The position numbers and the translations under genes were made by a program. 41,968 nt of DNA from Aureobasidium sp. EXF-3400 (lineage: Eukaryota > Ascomycota > Dothideomycetes > Dothideales > Saccotheciaceae): positions 1-41,968 of the forward strand of contig SWBL01000396.1 of the NCBI GenBank assembly GCA_024195585.1. The letters are read 5' to 3'. Under the pieces are notes generated by a model. It did not search any database and was not told the DNA's origin. It saw nothing but the letters and a program-made list of their open reading frames with translations. Positions 23,801 through 34,383 of the stretch are shown piece after piece (position 1 is the first letter of the stretch; every line of letters begins with the position of its first letter).

Positions 23801-24077
23801 TGGTGGTGGCGGCATGGGTGGTGCTGGTCCTGGAGATGTGGATGGCACCGTAGAGGAAGCCCTGCCTCTTGAACAATCACTACGAAGTCTTACGCACTGG
23901 TGGAATGTGCGCAATTACCCTGACAAGATGGGTGTGGACAAGAAGTTGGTCACAGAAGAGCAAGATTTCTTCGCCAAAGAGCTGGAGAAGATGGAATTGG
24001 GACGTATCGAAGATGAAATGCTCGAAGAGAGTATGATTGACGATGCATGGGCCCAGCCTATGGAGAATTATGCATAG
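20818..24077 (+). CDS. far11: STRIPAK complex subunit Far11 / STRIP homologue
   Basis: Scaffold subunit of the striatin-interacting phosphatase and kinase (STRIPAK) complex, known in Neurospora as HAM-2 and in Sordaria as PRO22, needed for hyphal fusion and fruiting. Five exons (20818-21799, 21852-21940, 21990-23046, 23096-23225, 23276-24077) encode 1019 residues; all four introns are 49-53 nt with consistent phases. The N1221 domain spans roughly 80-620: VYDFEYHDSQSFPVELEEWFTYSEKER, DDFAPVPQTKVFLLLWKTILISFGG, PFLYPPLDESSN. The DUF3402 region follows, with EYLNQLLLDSGYIIAVLRIWQWQDIGRAC, TFTYINYLRVLQKITRRKAHRSLLLVSYKSSNVLKKSL and TLKLFKTQVPYCGRKWRQSNMKIITAVW. A Gly-rich loop (GGGGGMGGAGPG) and an acidic C-terminus follow. 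Complete. Confidence 0.94.
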
Positions 24078-24530
24078 ATGTAGGCAACTATTCATAGCAT
24101 ACAAGCCACTTTTCAGCGATACTTTTTGTCAACAGCAAATGAGCATTTTCTTCCTTATCATTAAACGTGGTTTCGTTTCTTCCAATCCCCTTTATCCCGC
24201 CAGCCATGTCTTGTGTAACTCCGTGTCCCGAACCGTCTCTAATCATCTCCATAGACTTGTGAGAATGACGACCAATCCTTGATAGATAACGACGTCTCGA
24301 AGTGAAAGATTGCTCAAAGAAGCGCCGATGACAGAAGAAAACACGAGCATCAAAGGGAAAGCCATAGCATCAGCCTGTCTCTGCTCAGCATCGCCCAAGC
24401 CGAACGATGCCACAAGGGACTGGTGAATGCCGAATTTGAGCTCGATTGCAACGACGATGGGCAAAGCGAGGGCGAGCTCGAGTATTCTGCTTCCGAGGAA
24501 CGAACGTGTGTGGATCTCATCGTGGGCGGA
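24078..24530. other. convergent intergenic region after far11
   Basis: 450 bp between two stop codons. A short minus-strand frame (24243-24464) with hydrophobic residues exists but has no family resemblance or upstream signals, so it is treated as chance. Confidence 0.5.
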
Positions 24531-25838
24531 CTAAGCCTCGTCGACGAGGACGCCCCACTCGTGCTGCTCCTTGCCGTACATGATGTCTGAGAGCCAGCCG
24601 CGGACGAGTTTGGCATAGACACCAGTCTTGCCCTCGGCCAAGGGGATCTCGAGCTCGTGCTCCTTCCAGCCGATGAGACCGACGGGGGCAACGAAGAAGG
24701 CAGTGCCGGCGGCAAAGGCCTCGACAAGACAACCGTCCTCGTAGGCGTCCATGATCTCTTGCATGGTGAACTTGCGCTCGATGACCTCGAGGCTCTCAGC
24801 GCCGTACTTGGAGGCGTTTTCGGCGGACAGACGCTCCTGTGCGATTTGGAGCACACTGGCGCGAGTGACACCCTCGAGGATCAGGTTGTCTTCAAGAGGT
24901 GCGGTGATCAGTTGCTGCTTGCCCTCCTTAGTCTTCCAGACAACGAAGAAGTTACTGGCACCGGCCTCGGTGACACTGGCGTTGGCGCCGAACAGCCACA
25001 AGATCTGATCGTAACCACGAGCGCGGGCCTCGCCTTGTCCAACGAGAGAAGGACCGTAGTTGGCACCGAGCTTTGCGTAACCGAAACCGCCGGGCCATGC
25101 GCGGATGGAGTCTTCCTTGCTTGCAAGAAGCTTGAGACCCTGTGCCTTGGTGACAGCCTCGCTGAGATCGGGGTTGACAGCCGAAGCGGCAGGCAAGTTG
25201 CGAGGATCTGACCAGTCGGGGAACACGGCAATGATAACGTAGAGCAGGGCCTCCTTAGGGACCTGAACACCGAGACCAGGATCTGTGCCGATGAAAGTAG
25301 GACGCAAGTAAAGGAAACCGCCCTTGTTGGGCAGCCACTTGGGACCGTCAGTGGCGCAAAGCTTCTTGATGAGGATTTCCAATTGCTCGGCAGGGAAGTC
25401 GGGAAGAGAGATACGAGCAGCACTTCTGCGCAGACGCTCGCAGTTGCGGCGAACACGGAACAAACGCAATTTGCCATCCTCTCCATGATACAGCTTAAGG
25501 CCTTCGAAGCATTCAGTGGCGTAGTGAAGAACGGAAGCAGTGGGCATGATGCTCAATGGGCCATAGGCCTTGAGCTCGGGGGCCTCCCATCCATCCTCGA
25601 GAGTCCAGCGTGCGGTGATCATGTGGTCGGTACAGGTGCGCATTCTCTTGAGCTCCTCGCTGCCGGCGGCAGGAGGATCTCTCGGTGCGCTGGTCAGGGA
25701 GATCTTCAACTTTGAAGCATCGAGATGTGCGGTTTGTGCATTGGAGGCGAGGTTGTGTTCAATGCCGGCCTTGGTCAATGACTTAGCAGTAGGTGTGGCA
25801 GTGCCAGAGGCAGGAGGTGTCATGTCTTGTGCGCCCAT
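24531..25838 (-). CDS. branched-chain amino-acid aminotransferase
   Basis: Class-IV PLP aminotransferase for the last step of leucine, isoleucine and valine synthesis and the first of their breakdown. Single exon, 435 residues. Visible motifs: DHMITARWTLEDGW, ASVLHYATECFEGLKLYHGEDGKLRLFR, NCERLRRSAARISLP, FLYLRPTFIGTDPGLGV, GGFGYAKLGANYGPS with the PLP lysine Lys256, and the signature YDQILWLFGANASVTEAGASNFFVVW. The C-terminal EAFAAGTAFFVAPVG and LVRGWLSDIMYGKEQHEWG are typical of BAT1/BAT2. No clear mitochondrial presequence is seen in the first 35 residues, so a cytosolic form is likely unless an upstream exon exists. A broken copy of residues about 88-158 lies 13 kb away at 38955-39175. 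Confidence 0.95.
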   Translation of the reverse strand: MGAQDMTPPASGTATPTAKSLTKAGIEHNLASNAQTAHLDASKLKISLTSAPRDPPAAGSEELKRMRTCTDHMITARWTLEDGWEAPELKAYGPLSIMPTASVLHYATECFEGLKLYHGEDGKLRLFRVRRNCERLRRSAARISLPDFPAEQLEILIKKLCATDGPKWLPNKGGFLYLRPTFIGTDPGLGVQVPKEALLYVIIAVFPDWSDPRNLPAASAVNPDLSEAVTKAQGLKLLASKEDSIRAWPGGFGYAKLGANYGPSLVGQGEARARGYDQILWLFGANASVTEAGASNFFVVWKTKEGKQQLITAPLEDNLILEGVTRASVLQIAQERLSAENASKYGAESLEVIERKFTMQEIMDAYEDGCLVEAFAAGTAFFVAPVGLIGWKEHELEIPLAEGKTGVYAKLVRGWLSDIMYGKEQHEWGVLVDEA

Positions 25839-26609
25839 ATTGGCGGTGTGTGATGAGTCTTCAAAGAGCGTCGCGTCCGGGACAATTGGAAGTGAAGTGT
25901 TATAGTTTGGGCGTTGTTTTGAGTCGGCAGAAACTTTGTGTATGATTGAGCCTCAATTGAAGTATTATGATCTTGTGTTGATAAAAAGGTATGTCAGGAG
26001 AAGACTGTGGGGTTGTGGAAGGTATTTGTATAGACAACGCCTTTCGCCGCCGATACAGGAGCGTCGTGGATTGAGGAAGAATGAGTCAATGGTGCTTGGT
26101 ACTGCACCCGATATCCGATATGCTACCATCCAGGCGTTGGTTTCTACATCTATTTTCTTATCTAACAACTCACGCCCTTGTACACACACGCCTTACGCCT
26201 TTTGTTATCTTCCACGCCCTACTTGTGATTTTTTTTCTGTGCTTGCATCGGATATTCGCGGTTTATGTCCGCACACGGGGAAGCGTTCATCGAACGCAAC
26301 AGGCTGGGCTTCACAGCTTAGGTACCTAGTAGTTATGGTTAACCATATACTTCTGAACTGCAGGGAACCTGATCGGGTCGTGGAGAATGGCTGTAGAAGT
26401 GATTCAAATGCGAACTCAACATCGTTCTGTTGGATTTTTGTCACATCAATGTAGTTTTTCTCGAGTAAAGCTACATATTTTCTCAAAGGAGAGCCCTGGA
26501 TCCATTTGAGGTACCAAATTCCGAACGTTCTATATCATTAGCCTGCTTCGCGTCCAATCAAACAGCTTGAAGCTGCAGACATTAGGTCTCCATCTCTCAC
26601 GACTTCACA
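25839..26609. other. intergenic region, promoter of the branched-chain aminotransferase
   Basis: About 770 bp of upstream sequence before the repeat array begins. It contains T-rich stretches and no supportable gene. Confidence 0.5.
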
Positions 26610-27115
26610 GCCTGTTTGAACAATGTTCGGACAATGTTTGAACAACCATTCGACAACCATTCGACAACCATTCGACAACCATTCGACATTTCCACAACCA
26701 ACATCTCCGTAACATCTTTGCAACGTCTTCGAAACATCTTCATAACGTGTTTGGAGTACAATTTGGAGGTCTCAGGAGTACTATTGTCAGAATGTTTGTT
26801 CTCAGTTAGTGGATCCAGTCGAAGATATCGGGATGTTATTGCAATATTATCGCGATATGATTGCAACATTGTCAGGATATCATTCCACTTTTCTGAAGAT
26901 CCTACCATGGTTCGACCATGGTTCGACCATGGTTCTAACACTGTTCAACTCTGGTTTAGCCCTGGCTTGATCTTGATCTCCTTCCAGCATCTTAATCTCA
27001 GATTGATCCCAGATGCATCTCGGATGCATCGCGAATGAATCCTGAATTGATCTCAAGCTAATTCTGGCTCAATCTTGGTCCACAATCACTCGGTCTAGAT
27101 CTGATCCCATGGTTT
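26610..27115. repeat. degenerate minisatellite in strict 11-bp register
   Basis: From 26621 to 27082, 42 consecutive blocks of exactly 11 bp can be laid out without a single insertion or deletion, with looser units on both sides. Sequence families change along the array: CAACCATTCGA (four perfect copies, 26643-26686), GYAACRTCTTY-like (26709-26752), GCAATATTATC-like (26830-26884), ATGGTTCGACC (26907-26939) and ATCTCRGATGC-like (26995-27082). The ATGGTT units resemble the reverse complement of the AACCAT units. Because 11 is not a multiple of 3, open frames here are by-products of the repeat. Confidence 0.85.
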
Positions 27116-27207
27116 AGTTCCTTCTATAATTACACTACAAACGCGATACAGGTATAAGAACGTATTGACTCGATCTTTCTAGAGTCAGGACCTTTGTCCT
27201 ATAGCCA

Positions 27208-27229
27208 CCTCGACAAGTTCTTGTCGAGG
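27208..27229. repeat. perfect inverted repeat (10-bp arms, 2-nt loop)
   Basis: CCTCGACAAG at 27208-27217 and CTTGTCGAGG at 27220-27229 are exact reverse complements around TT. A weaker pair AGGAC/GTCCT lies just before, at 27187-27200. Confidence 0.8.
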
Positions 27230-27244
27230 CTCGGGTCAACTTAA

Positions 27245-27273
27245 GTTGAGCATATGGTGAGCATATGCTCAAC
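27245..27273. repeat. perfect inverted repeat (12-bp arms, 5-nt loop)
   Basis: GTTGAGCATATG at 27245-27256 and CATATGCTCAAC at 27262-27273 are exact reverse complements around GTGAG. In a non-coding region it could be a cruciform, a hairpin in a transcript or a dimeric regulator site. Confidence 0.8.
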
Positions 27274-27901
27274 ATAGCACTTTGATCACGGATCTGCCAT
27301 TCCGAACGACAGACAATCTCAACTAATTATTGCAGCAGAATCCAGCGACGTACTCTTTCCAGCATGAGCGACACTTCGCCTGGCGCATCCCGTACGAAAA
27401 CCGATTGACAGAACCACAACGCGGTTCTCGACTCTGCGCCGCTCTCTTGCCCCCAACGTCTGACCGTGACCTCACCCGACCACTATTTACATTGTAACCA
27501 CATCATCATTGCATGAACCAAATATGCTCCGTCGCCCCTAGAAGTTCAAACAGACTCCCATATACTCGAGACGGGAGAGACCTTCACGTACGGCCAAGCT
27601 TCATGGTCGCCGAGCCGACCTTCCGTCCGCGCTCTTACAGAGAAAGTTTCTGAACCCGCCCGCTGACATGTCTGGTTACCCGGGCAATTTCAGCGCGTCG
27701 CATGCGCGCTGTTGAGGAAAACAAAGCACCTCGAACCACTCGCCTCTTGACTAATATAAGACTGGCAAAGGCCACAAGAGTCTGTTGTTCTTTCTGCAAC
27801 GTTGTCAGCGTCCCCTGGTAAGCTCTGTTGACAAAGCCTGCTGCAGCACTGTACTGACCAGCGCAGTCTCTCCTCGTACCCCAAAGTCTTACACAACCAC
27901 G
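27274..27901. other. upstream region of the cysteine-repeat gene
   Basis: 630 bp between the inverted repeats and the next start codon, GC-richer than the repeat array. The downstream reading frame runs on upstream to about 27785 but has no ATG there. No other feature seen. Confidence 0.45.
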
Positions 27902-29875
27902 ATGATCGAATACATCCAGATGAAGAAGACTGAACTTGAGACCTTGCTCAAGGCTCGGTCGCTCTCTCCCTATGGTCTCAAGGACATTCTGATTGCGCGG
28001 CTTGAAGACAGCGACATCTTTCCGCGCCCGTCTTCGTCGAAACCAGAACGTGAGGGTTCCACACCTCTGCCTGAGAACTTCTCGGAACGGATGAAGAATT
28101 TCGACCCGAGAATCATCGCGAACATTTTGCGCAGGCTGGTTCATGACAGGAACCTCCGAAATATGCGCAAGGCAATACAGAACCCAGATTACGCAAAGAG
28201 AAGGCCTAGCTGGAACCTCAGTGACGGCTTCCGGAAGCTCGACTCTGGAAACTGCCTGGTATCGACCTGTCCTCTCTGCGGTTCTGGAACCTTATTCTCC
28301 TCTCTCAATAGTTTGCTCGGTTGGGACTCGCGATGCATTGACAAAACTTGCAAAGATTTCAACAACTGTTATGGCTGTCGTTCCGCACTTACAAAGCTTG
28401 AGGAGACTTTTATACAACTACGAGAACGAGAAAGTTGTGTCGATGGATCCTGTGCTGACTTCATCAAATGTTCACGATGCGAGAAATACGTTCTTGATGC
28501 CATGGTTCCACTAAGTAGACCCGATGGCAATCCAGGACCTCTTCGTCGTGGAAATTCGACTCAGCTTAGAGAAGTCTTGACTAATGTGAAAAGCATGATT
28601 CACAACGAATACCTCGGCAGGCTTCTAAGCGAATTACAATGCGAGGATCCAAATACTGGCGAATGGATCAAGATTAAGGAAAAACTTAGAGATGGAAAGT
28701 GCCTGGACTCTACCTATTTTTCGGACTCTACCTGTTCTTCGTGTGGCACTGCGACCGTGGCCGAATCTCTGGAGGACCTCTCGCAAGGCTTACGTACTGA
28801 CTGTGGCGGAGATGGACACTTCAGTGGTAACGGCATCCTCACGTGCTTCAGCTGCTTCCAGATCCTCCGAGGAATGGAAGACGACCTTTCTAGAATGGAA
28901 CACGGAACTTGCATCAGTGGCCGTTGCGGTGTGTCTGTTGGCTGCACTAAATGCCGCAATCGGCTTGAGTCTGAGCTTACTCCATCCACGCCAGCTAACC
29001 AGGAAGATGAAACCAGTGGTTCTAATGGGGGAATGGACGTGGAAAGGATCTGTCCCGACGAATGTTGCTCTGGTATCAAAACTCGCTTGCAATATGAACA
29101 TGTGCAAGAGATGGAGAAAATGAAACAAGACGAGCAAGCCCGTCACGCACAACGCATCTGGCTTTTCGAACGACTGGGACAATGCGAGGGACCGGACCCA
29201 GAGATGCCTTATGGGCTCGGTTGCCGCTTTCTTAATTGCAGAAGATGCGGTATGATTGGAGCCTCTGTCGGACCCAAGATGCGAAACGATGAACTTCGTC
29301 GTCGCCGCGTTAAGAACACTTCGAACAGCCTGGATCAGAGCTCCGATCGTGATATGACAGGTCAAAAACGGAAGAGACGTTCCAGCAATATCGACCTCTA
29401 TTATCCTTTGTCTCCAGATCACATCTTAGCGAAGCGAATTCGCGAGGAAAAACACCGAGAATTGCTGCAGAGACAACAAGCACATTCTAGAAATGAGAGG
29501 CCCTCGTGGTTCGGTACACCCGAGGATCCGTTGCCGGATTTCTGGATGGGTCGTCCGGTGCTTGCTGCAGAAGAGATCAGAAACTTGAAGCTCATGATAT
29601 CTTTGCCCAGATACTATCTTTCTCAATCGGAAGAAGACATAATATCCTTCAACAATGGCGCAGAACAGAAAAGACTCTGCACTATCATCCGCAGACTCGA
29701 AGCAGAACTCATGTCACGCGATTTTTGGATGCAAAGTCTGGGTTATGAAGCAGATGATGGAAATGGGAATTATCCTGCTGGTGATTACAGGGTGGAGAAC
29801 CTGCAGAACAGTGCCTCCCAAGAGGTGGAAACATCTCGTGTGGAAAACTGGCTGTCAACTGTTCCAAAACCTTAA
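27902..29875 (+). CDS. unrecognised SAP-domain protein with cysteine-rich repeats
   Basis: Single-exon protein of 657 residues that I do not recognise as a whole. Residues 4-38 (YIQMKKTELETLLKARSLSP, then GLKDILIARLED) look like a SAP motif, a helix-turn-helix that binds DNA in chromatin proteins. Residues 118-351 hold two diverged copies of a roughly 80-95-residue cysteine module: each starts with CxxCG (C123/C126, C278/C281) and ends with C-x4-C-x5-C-x2-C (C179-C193; C337-C351). One more exact motif lies at C145-C159, a degenerate one around C301-C318 and another around C428-C449. Such spacing suggests zinc binding. A basic stretch RRRRVKN and QKRKRRS (about 465-495) could direct nuclear entry. 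The frame is open upstream, but the first ATG is at 27902, with A at -3. A nuclear nucleic-acid-binding role is an inference. Confidence 0.75.
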   Translation: MIEYIQMKKTELETLLKARSLSPYGLKDILIARLEDSDIFPRPSSSKPEREGSTPLPENFSERMKNFDPRIIANILRRLVHDRNLRNMRKAIQNPDYAKRRPSWNLSDGFRKLDSGNCLVSTCPLCGSGTLFSSLNSLLGWDSRCIDKTCKDFNNCYGCRSALTKLEETFIQLRERESCVDGSCADFIKCSRCEKYVLDAMVPLSRPDGNPGPLRRGNSTQLREVLTNVKSMIHNEYLGRLLSELQCEDPNTGEWIKIKEKLRDGKCLDSTYFSDSTCSSCGTATVAESLEDLSQGLRTDCGGDGHFSGNGILTCFSCFQILRGMEDDLSRMEHGTCISGRCGVSVGCTKCRNRLESELTPSTPANQEDETSGSNGGMDVERICPDECCSGIKTRLQYEHVQEMEKMKQDEQARHAQRIWLFERLGQCEGPDPEMPYGLGCRFLNCRRCGMIGASVGPKMRNDELRRRRVKNTSNSLDQSSDRDMTGQKRKRRSSNIDLYYPLSPDHILAKRIREEKHRELLQRQQAHSRNERPSWFGTPEDPLPDFWMGRPVLAAEEIRNLKLMISLPRYYLSQSEEDIISFNNGAEQKRLCTIIRRLEAELMSRDFWMQSLGYEADDGNGNYPAGDYRVENLQNSASQEVETSRVENWLSTVPKP

Positions 29876-30557
29876 ACTTTCAACAGTTCTGCTTTTTCTT
29901 GGTTAGTTGGTCAATTGACAGCGTTTCTTGAGGTTGAAATATATTGTTCCACTTCAGTAAGATGGACTTCGAGAAACGATTGTTTTGGAGAGTAGCTAAT
30001 CGATTCGTGCTGGCAATATGTACTTTCAAATCTTCGAGGTAAACTGCGGAAAGTCACAATCTCTTTGACAACTCGGAGGCGATGATAAAATGGTAGAGAC
30101 AGGGTCGCCACTCGCTTGGAAGGTGGGGCCGTCAAGGATGGATCTGCTGCCTTCCGTCTCTTCTCCAAACGTGCATGACAACTTGATATATTTTTTACAC
30201 CACATCTTTTCACCAAGCACATCATAAAGAATACCTTATGTTTAATGTAGGCCACAACCATTCCCACTTCGCGATGCGTGGAGCAGAAACAAACGAGCTG
30301 TGTGCTCATTCAGAGCCTACTCTCTGTATACGAATACGAACACAGACGCTCCTCACATATACTGGTCTTGCTTGTTCGTTCTCGAAATTATGTGCACACG
30401 GCTCTAGAGCTGAATCGAACAATTCGATGGACCAAATCGTGTTCGGCTGCGCAGTTTTTTCGTGCATAGCTTCTGCTCTTCCACCATATACATCCTCTGA
30501 CATGCAACCACGCAGCCTTGTTGTGGAATAGTGCCTAAGAAATCTACGCAATCCAGG
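29876..30557. other. intergenic region before the SET-domain gene
   Basis: 680 bp. A minus-strand open frame (29911-30309) has no domain resemblance and no conserved features. Nothing else supported. Confidence 0.45.
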
Positions 30558-32839
30558 ATGAAACGCGATGAGCAGTTCACAAAAGAGAAGAGGGATGCCA
30601 TCGTCCAAGAACACTCAGAAATGGTACGTGTATATAAACTTCCAGTCGTACTGTGCAGTACGTGTGCCATGATATTGACATATTCAGGCAGCCGAGAAAC
30701 ACACAGTATGGCACGCAAGAAGTCGTGATAATACAGACGTTCCTTGTCTCCAGACACTGACTCAACTGAAAAAGGTGAGTATCTTGCCTTCATCTCGAGT
30801 GATAGCTGACACATTACCACAAGGTTCGCTTGAGTTCACTTCGTTCACGAAACCCTGGAACCGTGATCCTAGTCCGCGCTGTCGAAATGCCTCTACAGAT
30901 AGGAACTCTTTATCCTGTCATGAATGTGGTTGAGGATATTACTCACGACGTCAGTCATGCGGAAGTCTTCTTTCCCAGTACTTTACCTCCGACAGCAATA
31001 CTCAAGCAAGGCACTGTGGTTGCCATTAAGGAGCCTCTCTATGTTATGAATCATGGAAGAAAGGTTGTCAGAGTTTTGCATCCATCCAATATTATTGCTC
31101 TAGAGCCTGAGCATGAGATGTACCCTAAGATCTTTCAAGGACCTCCTACATCGGTCCAGAGGACGACTTTGGAGTGGCATGCCGAGGGCGATCATGCTCT
31201 GTACAAGGGCGAGTTTAGCGAAGCAATAACCTGGTACGTCAATGTGTTTACTGCCACGTGATCGAGGCTGACCAACTTCTTCAGCTATACGAACTGCTTA
31301 ACAACATTACGAGAGGACGCACAAAGCTCTCAATTACGGCAGTGCATCTTCAAAAGTCGTGCGGATGCCGCGATGCGTGCTGGTTCCTATGATCTAGCAT
31401 TGGAAGATGCAATGCTCCTCCTCTCAGCATCCGTAAACTCGTCGAAAGCAGAAAGGAGCAAAGCTTTGTATCTCGCAGGCAGTGCTGCCTACCAATTACA
31501 TGAGTTTGCTTTGGCAGAGGCATACTTCCAACGTTTCCTTACGGCCTGTCCGACTGATGCACAGGGTGTCCGAGAACTCCGCAAAGTTCAAGAGAGACTA
31601 ATAGAAGAGAGTACCGGAGCCTATGATTTCACGACCATGCTGAACCAGCAAACTTTTGCCGATCATGCGACTTTCATCAACAAAACGGAAGTTCGAGAGT
31701 CGGAAGATCATGGTCGCGGATTGTACGCAAGAGACGATATTAAGTGTGGTGAACTTGTGTTCTGCGAAAAGGCCTTCGCAATCTCGCATCCTGCACCAAT
31801 TCCACCAGACGATCCGTACGCGATTCAGTACAGCAACTACTATGGCGGCTGCGGAAAAGGTGTCGCTGCACTATGGCTCCGGACAGTGCAAAAGGCCTTT
31901 GCAAGTCCGTCCTACGCTAAGGATTTACTAACACTATACGGCGGTATGTCGTATGTTGAGAACATTGACACGCTTCTTGTCGACGGCCAACTCGCGATAG
32001 ACGTTCATCAAGTCCTGCAGATCATCGATCATAACGTCTACAGCTTCGAGGCTGGACACGCTCAAGAGCCCTACGGCACCACCAGACACTCATCTCACGA
32101 GGAGCGGGAATCGGTTGGGCTCTTCCAACATGCATCATACATGAACCACAGCTGCCTGAACAACACGAGCAGGAGCATGACAGGCGACATGATGATCGTA
32201 CGAGCAAACAAAGCAATAGCCAAGGGCACCGAAATAACTACATGTTATCTTTCGCCCAACATTGGCGAACCAAGACGCAGTGCTGAGTTGAATAGGATCT
32301 GGAAATTTCAATGCGATTGCAGGCTTTGCGCCAGCGAGATTGCTTGCGAAGTTGACTGGAAGCCAATCTTTGACGAGGTTCGATGTCACAGGTTGCCCCA
32401 AAATCTGCACGATGCAGCGCTCTTGAGGGACAGAATCAACAAGGCACAAAAGCTTGTGACGAAGTTTAAAGAGTGTTATCCGAAGCACTTCTTTGAGCTG
32501 GGAGTGATGCCTCGGGTTGCATTGCGAGATTTACAGGAGATTCTCATGGTCTCAAACAGTCGCTTGGGCAATCGCGACAGCTCGTGTGAGCATGCGTTGA
32601 ACTTCATCCAAGATAGTGGCTACAAGCTCGCGTTGGAGAAGTCGTCGGTTTCGATGGATTGTAGGAGTGGGATTCCGAGCAAGGGATTGGTGGATGCGCT
32701 GTATCTGCTTGCGAAGCACGAGATTCGGCAAGAAGTTGCGGAGCAGTATCTGTGCTTGGCCAAACAGATGTATCTGACCATCAACGGCACAAGCAATGCA
32801 TGGCAGGTGGCTTACGGAGAGCTCGAAGTCCGGCCATAG
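30558..32839 (+). CDS. TPR and SET domain protein (SMYD-like methyltransferase)
   Basis: Putative protein-lysine methyltransferase using S-adenosylmethionine. Four exons (30558-30623, 30688-30774, 30824-31233, 31285-32839) give 705 residues with matching phases. The N-terminal third (VILVRAVEMPLQIGTLYPVM... PSNIIALEPE) is conserved in the fungal TPR/SET family. A TPR block follows (EWHAEGDHALYKGEFSEAI, RADAAMRAGSYDLALEDAM, ALYLAGSAAYQLHEFALAEAYFQRFL). The split SET domain starts at EDHGRGLYARDDIKCGELVFCEKAFA and contains ASYMNHSCLNNTS (the NHSC core), the ITTCYLS stretch and the post-SET cysteines CDCRLC. The first two exons are short and rest on splice signals; the ATG at 30558 is the first that keeps the phase. 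Confidence 0.87.
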
Positions 32840-33057
32840 TATCTATGAAGGCAGGAGATCAAGTATAAAGAGTGGTGTTTAGGGTGGCATCATGTGGAGT
32901 GACCTCGGAACCGAGGATGGTCCCTGACAGGTCATGGTCCAAGCGCGGTCGTGATCATTCACGAGAGCTCCATGATGCATAGACGCAACTGACTTGAAAT
33001 ACCAACTACTTTCTTCCCTCCTTGCGTACGCAGCACCTCATCCTTAAATCCTCCAGC

Positions 33058-34383
33058 ATGAGCACATTTGCATCTACGGCATTCCGCCGTGCAACACAAA
33101 CAAGCCGGGCGCCATACTGGCAAGCTCGTACCGCCAGATTCACAAAGCAACAAATCCGCTCGATTGGCGACCATGGCACCAAGCCGCCGCTCCCTCCAGG
33201 CTCTCCTCAGCCCTCGAGAGTCGTCGCCCCTAAGACTCGTCTCGCAGTGGGCATCGTCTTTGTCGGTGCCCTGATCTACTCAATGGTACGCCCAACTCCA
33301 TCATGACGTAGTCCTTTGCGACAACATCAATTGCTCGACCATGACTGACATGCTATCACACAGGCCACCGGAGATGTAGAACACACCGAGCCGCCATCCA
33401 TTGCAGAGCGCGACAGTCTCAGTAAGCGCGAATCCGGCGTCACCCAGACGTCCCCCATGCGTCTAAGAATGGAACAATTCATAAAGCAAAAGCAGGAGGA
33501 GATCGTCCGCGAGCTTGAGAAAATCGACGGCACCCGCTTCCAAGTCGACAAGTGGGACCGACCCAACGGCGGCGGCGGCATCACCTGCGTCCTGCAGGAC
33601 GGCGGTGTCTTCGAGAAAGGCGGCGTCAACACCAGCATCGTCTACGGCACCCTGCCGCGCGCCGCTATCAGCAAGATGAGGGTCAATCACAAGGCGTTGG
33701 ACCCGGATGTCGAGAGTTTGGAATTCTTTGCCGCCGGTTTGAGCATGGTGCTGCACCCAAGCAACCCCATGGCTCCGACTGTGCACTTGAACTATCGCTA
33801 CTTTGAGACTGCAAATGCCGACGGCTCCCCCAATGCTTGGTGGTTCGGCGGAGGCACTGATCTTACCCCTTCGTACTTGTTCGACGAAGATGTCATTCAT
33901 TTCCACCGCACAATCAAAGATGCTTGTGATGCTCATGACAAAGACTACTACCAACGCTTCAAGGAGTGGTGCGACAAGTACTTTTATGTTTCCCACCGCG
34001 GAGAGACTCGCGGTGTTGGAGGCATCTTCTTCGATGACCTCGACGAGACTGAGAAGGACCAGGAGGCTATCTTCTCCTTTGCACAGTCTTGTCTCGATGC
34101 TTTCCTGCCTTCCTACATCCCTATCATTGAGAAGAGAAAGGATATGCCTTACACCGAGAAGGAGAAGGCTTGGCAACAACTGCGCAGAGGCCGCTATGTT
34201 GAATTCAACCTGGTACACGACCGCGGAACCAGTTTCGGCCTGAACACTCCCGGAGCCAGAGTTGAGAGTATCCTGATGAGTCTGCCCCTAACTGCTCGCT
34301 GGCAATACATGCACGCTCCGGAGAAGGGCTCAAGGGAAGAGCGCATGCTGAGCGTCCTCAAGGAACCCAAGGAGTGGGTATAG
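33058..34383 (+). CDS. hemF/HEM13: coproporphyrinogen III oxidase (oxygen-dependent)
   Basis: Haem synthesis enzyme: oxidative decarboxylation of two propionates of coproporphyrinogen III to protoporphyrinogen IX. Two exons (33058-33285, 33364-34383) encode 415 residues. The Arg/Ser/Thr-rich N-terminus followed by one hydrophobic segment ([14 protein letters not shown], about 63-76) suggests mitochondrial targeting with an inner-membrane anchor, unlike the cytosolic yeast enzyme. Family motifs: [101 protein letters not shown] and [16 protein letters not shown]. All are intact. The start ATG gives the targeting sequence and is the first available. Confidence 0.96.

Noticed and set aside
26597..27038. 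Open frames of 114 codons (minus) and 140 codons (plus)
   Set aside because: They lie over the 11-bp-period array; with a period that is not a multiple of three, long open frames arise on both strands without coding meaning.
27785..27901. N-terminal extension of the cysteine-repeat protein
   Set aside because: The frame is open, but it contains no ATG before 27902; the extension would need a TTG start.
29911..30309. Minus-strand open frame of 132 codons
   Set aside because: No domain, irregular composition and no neighbouring exons; probably chance.
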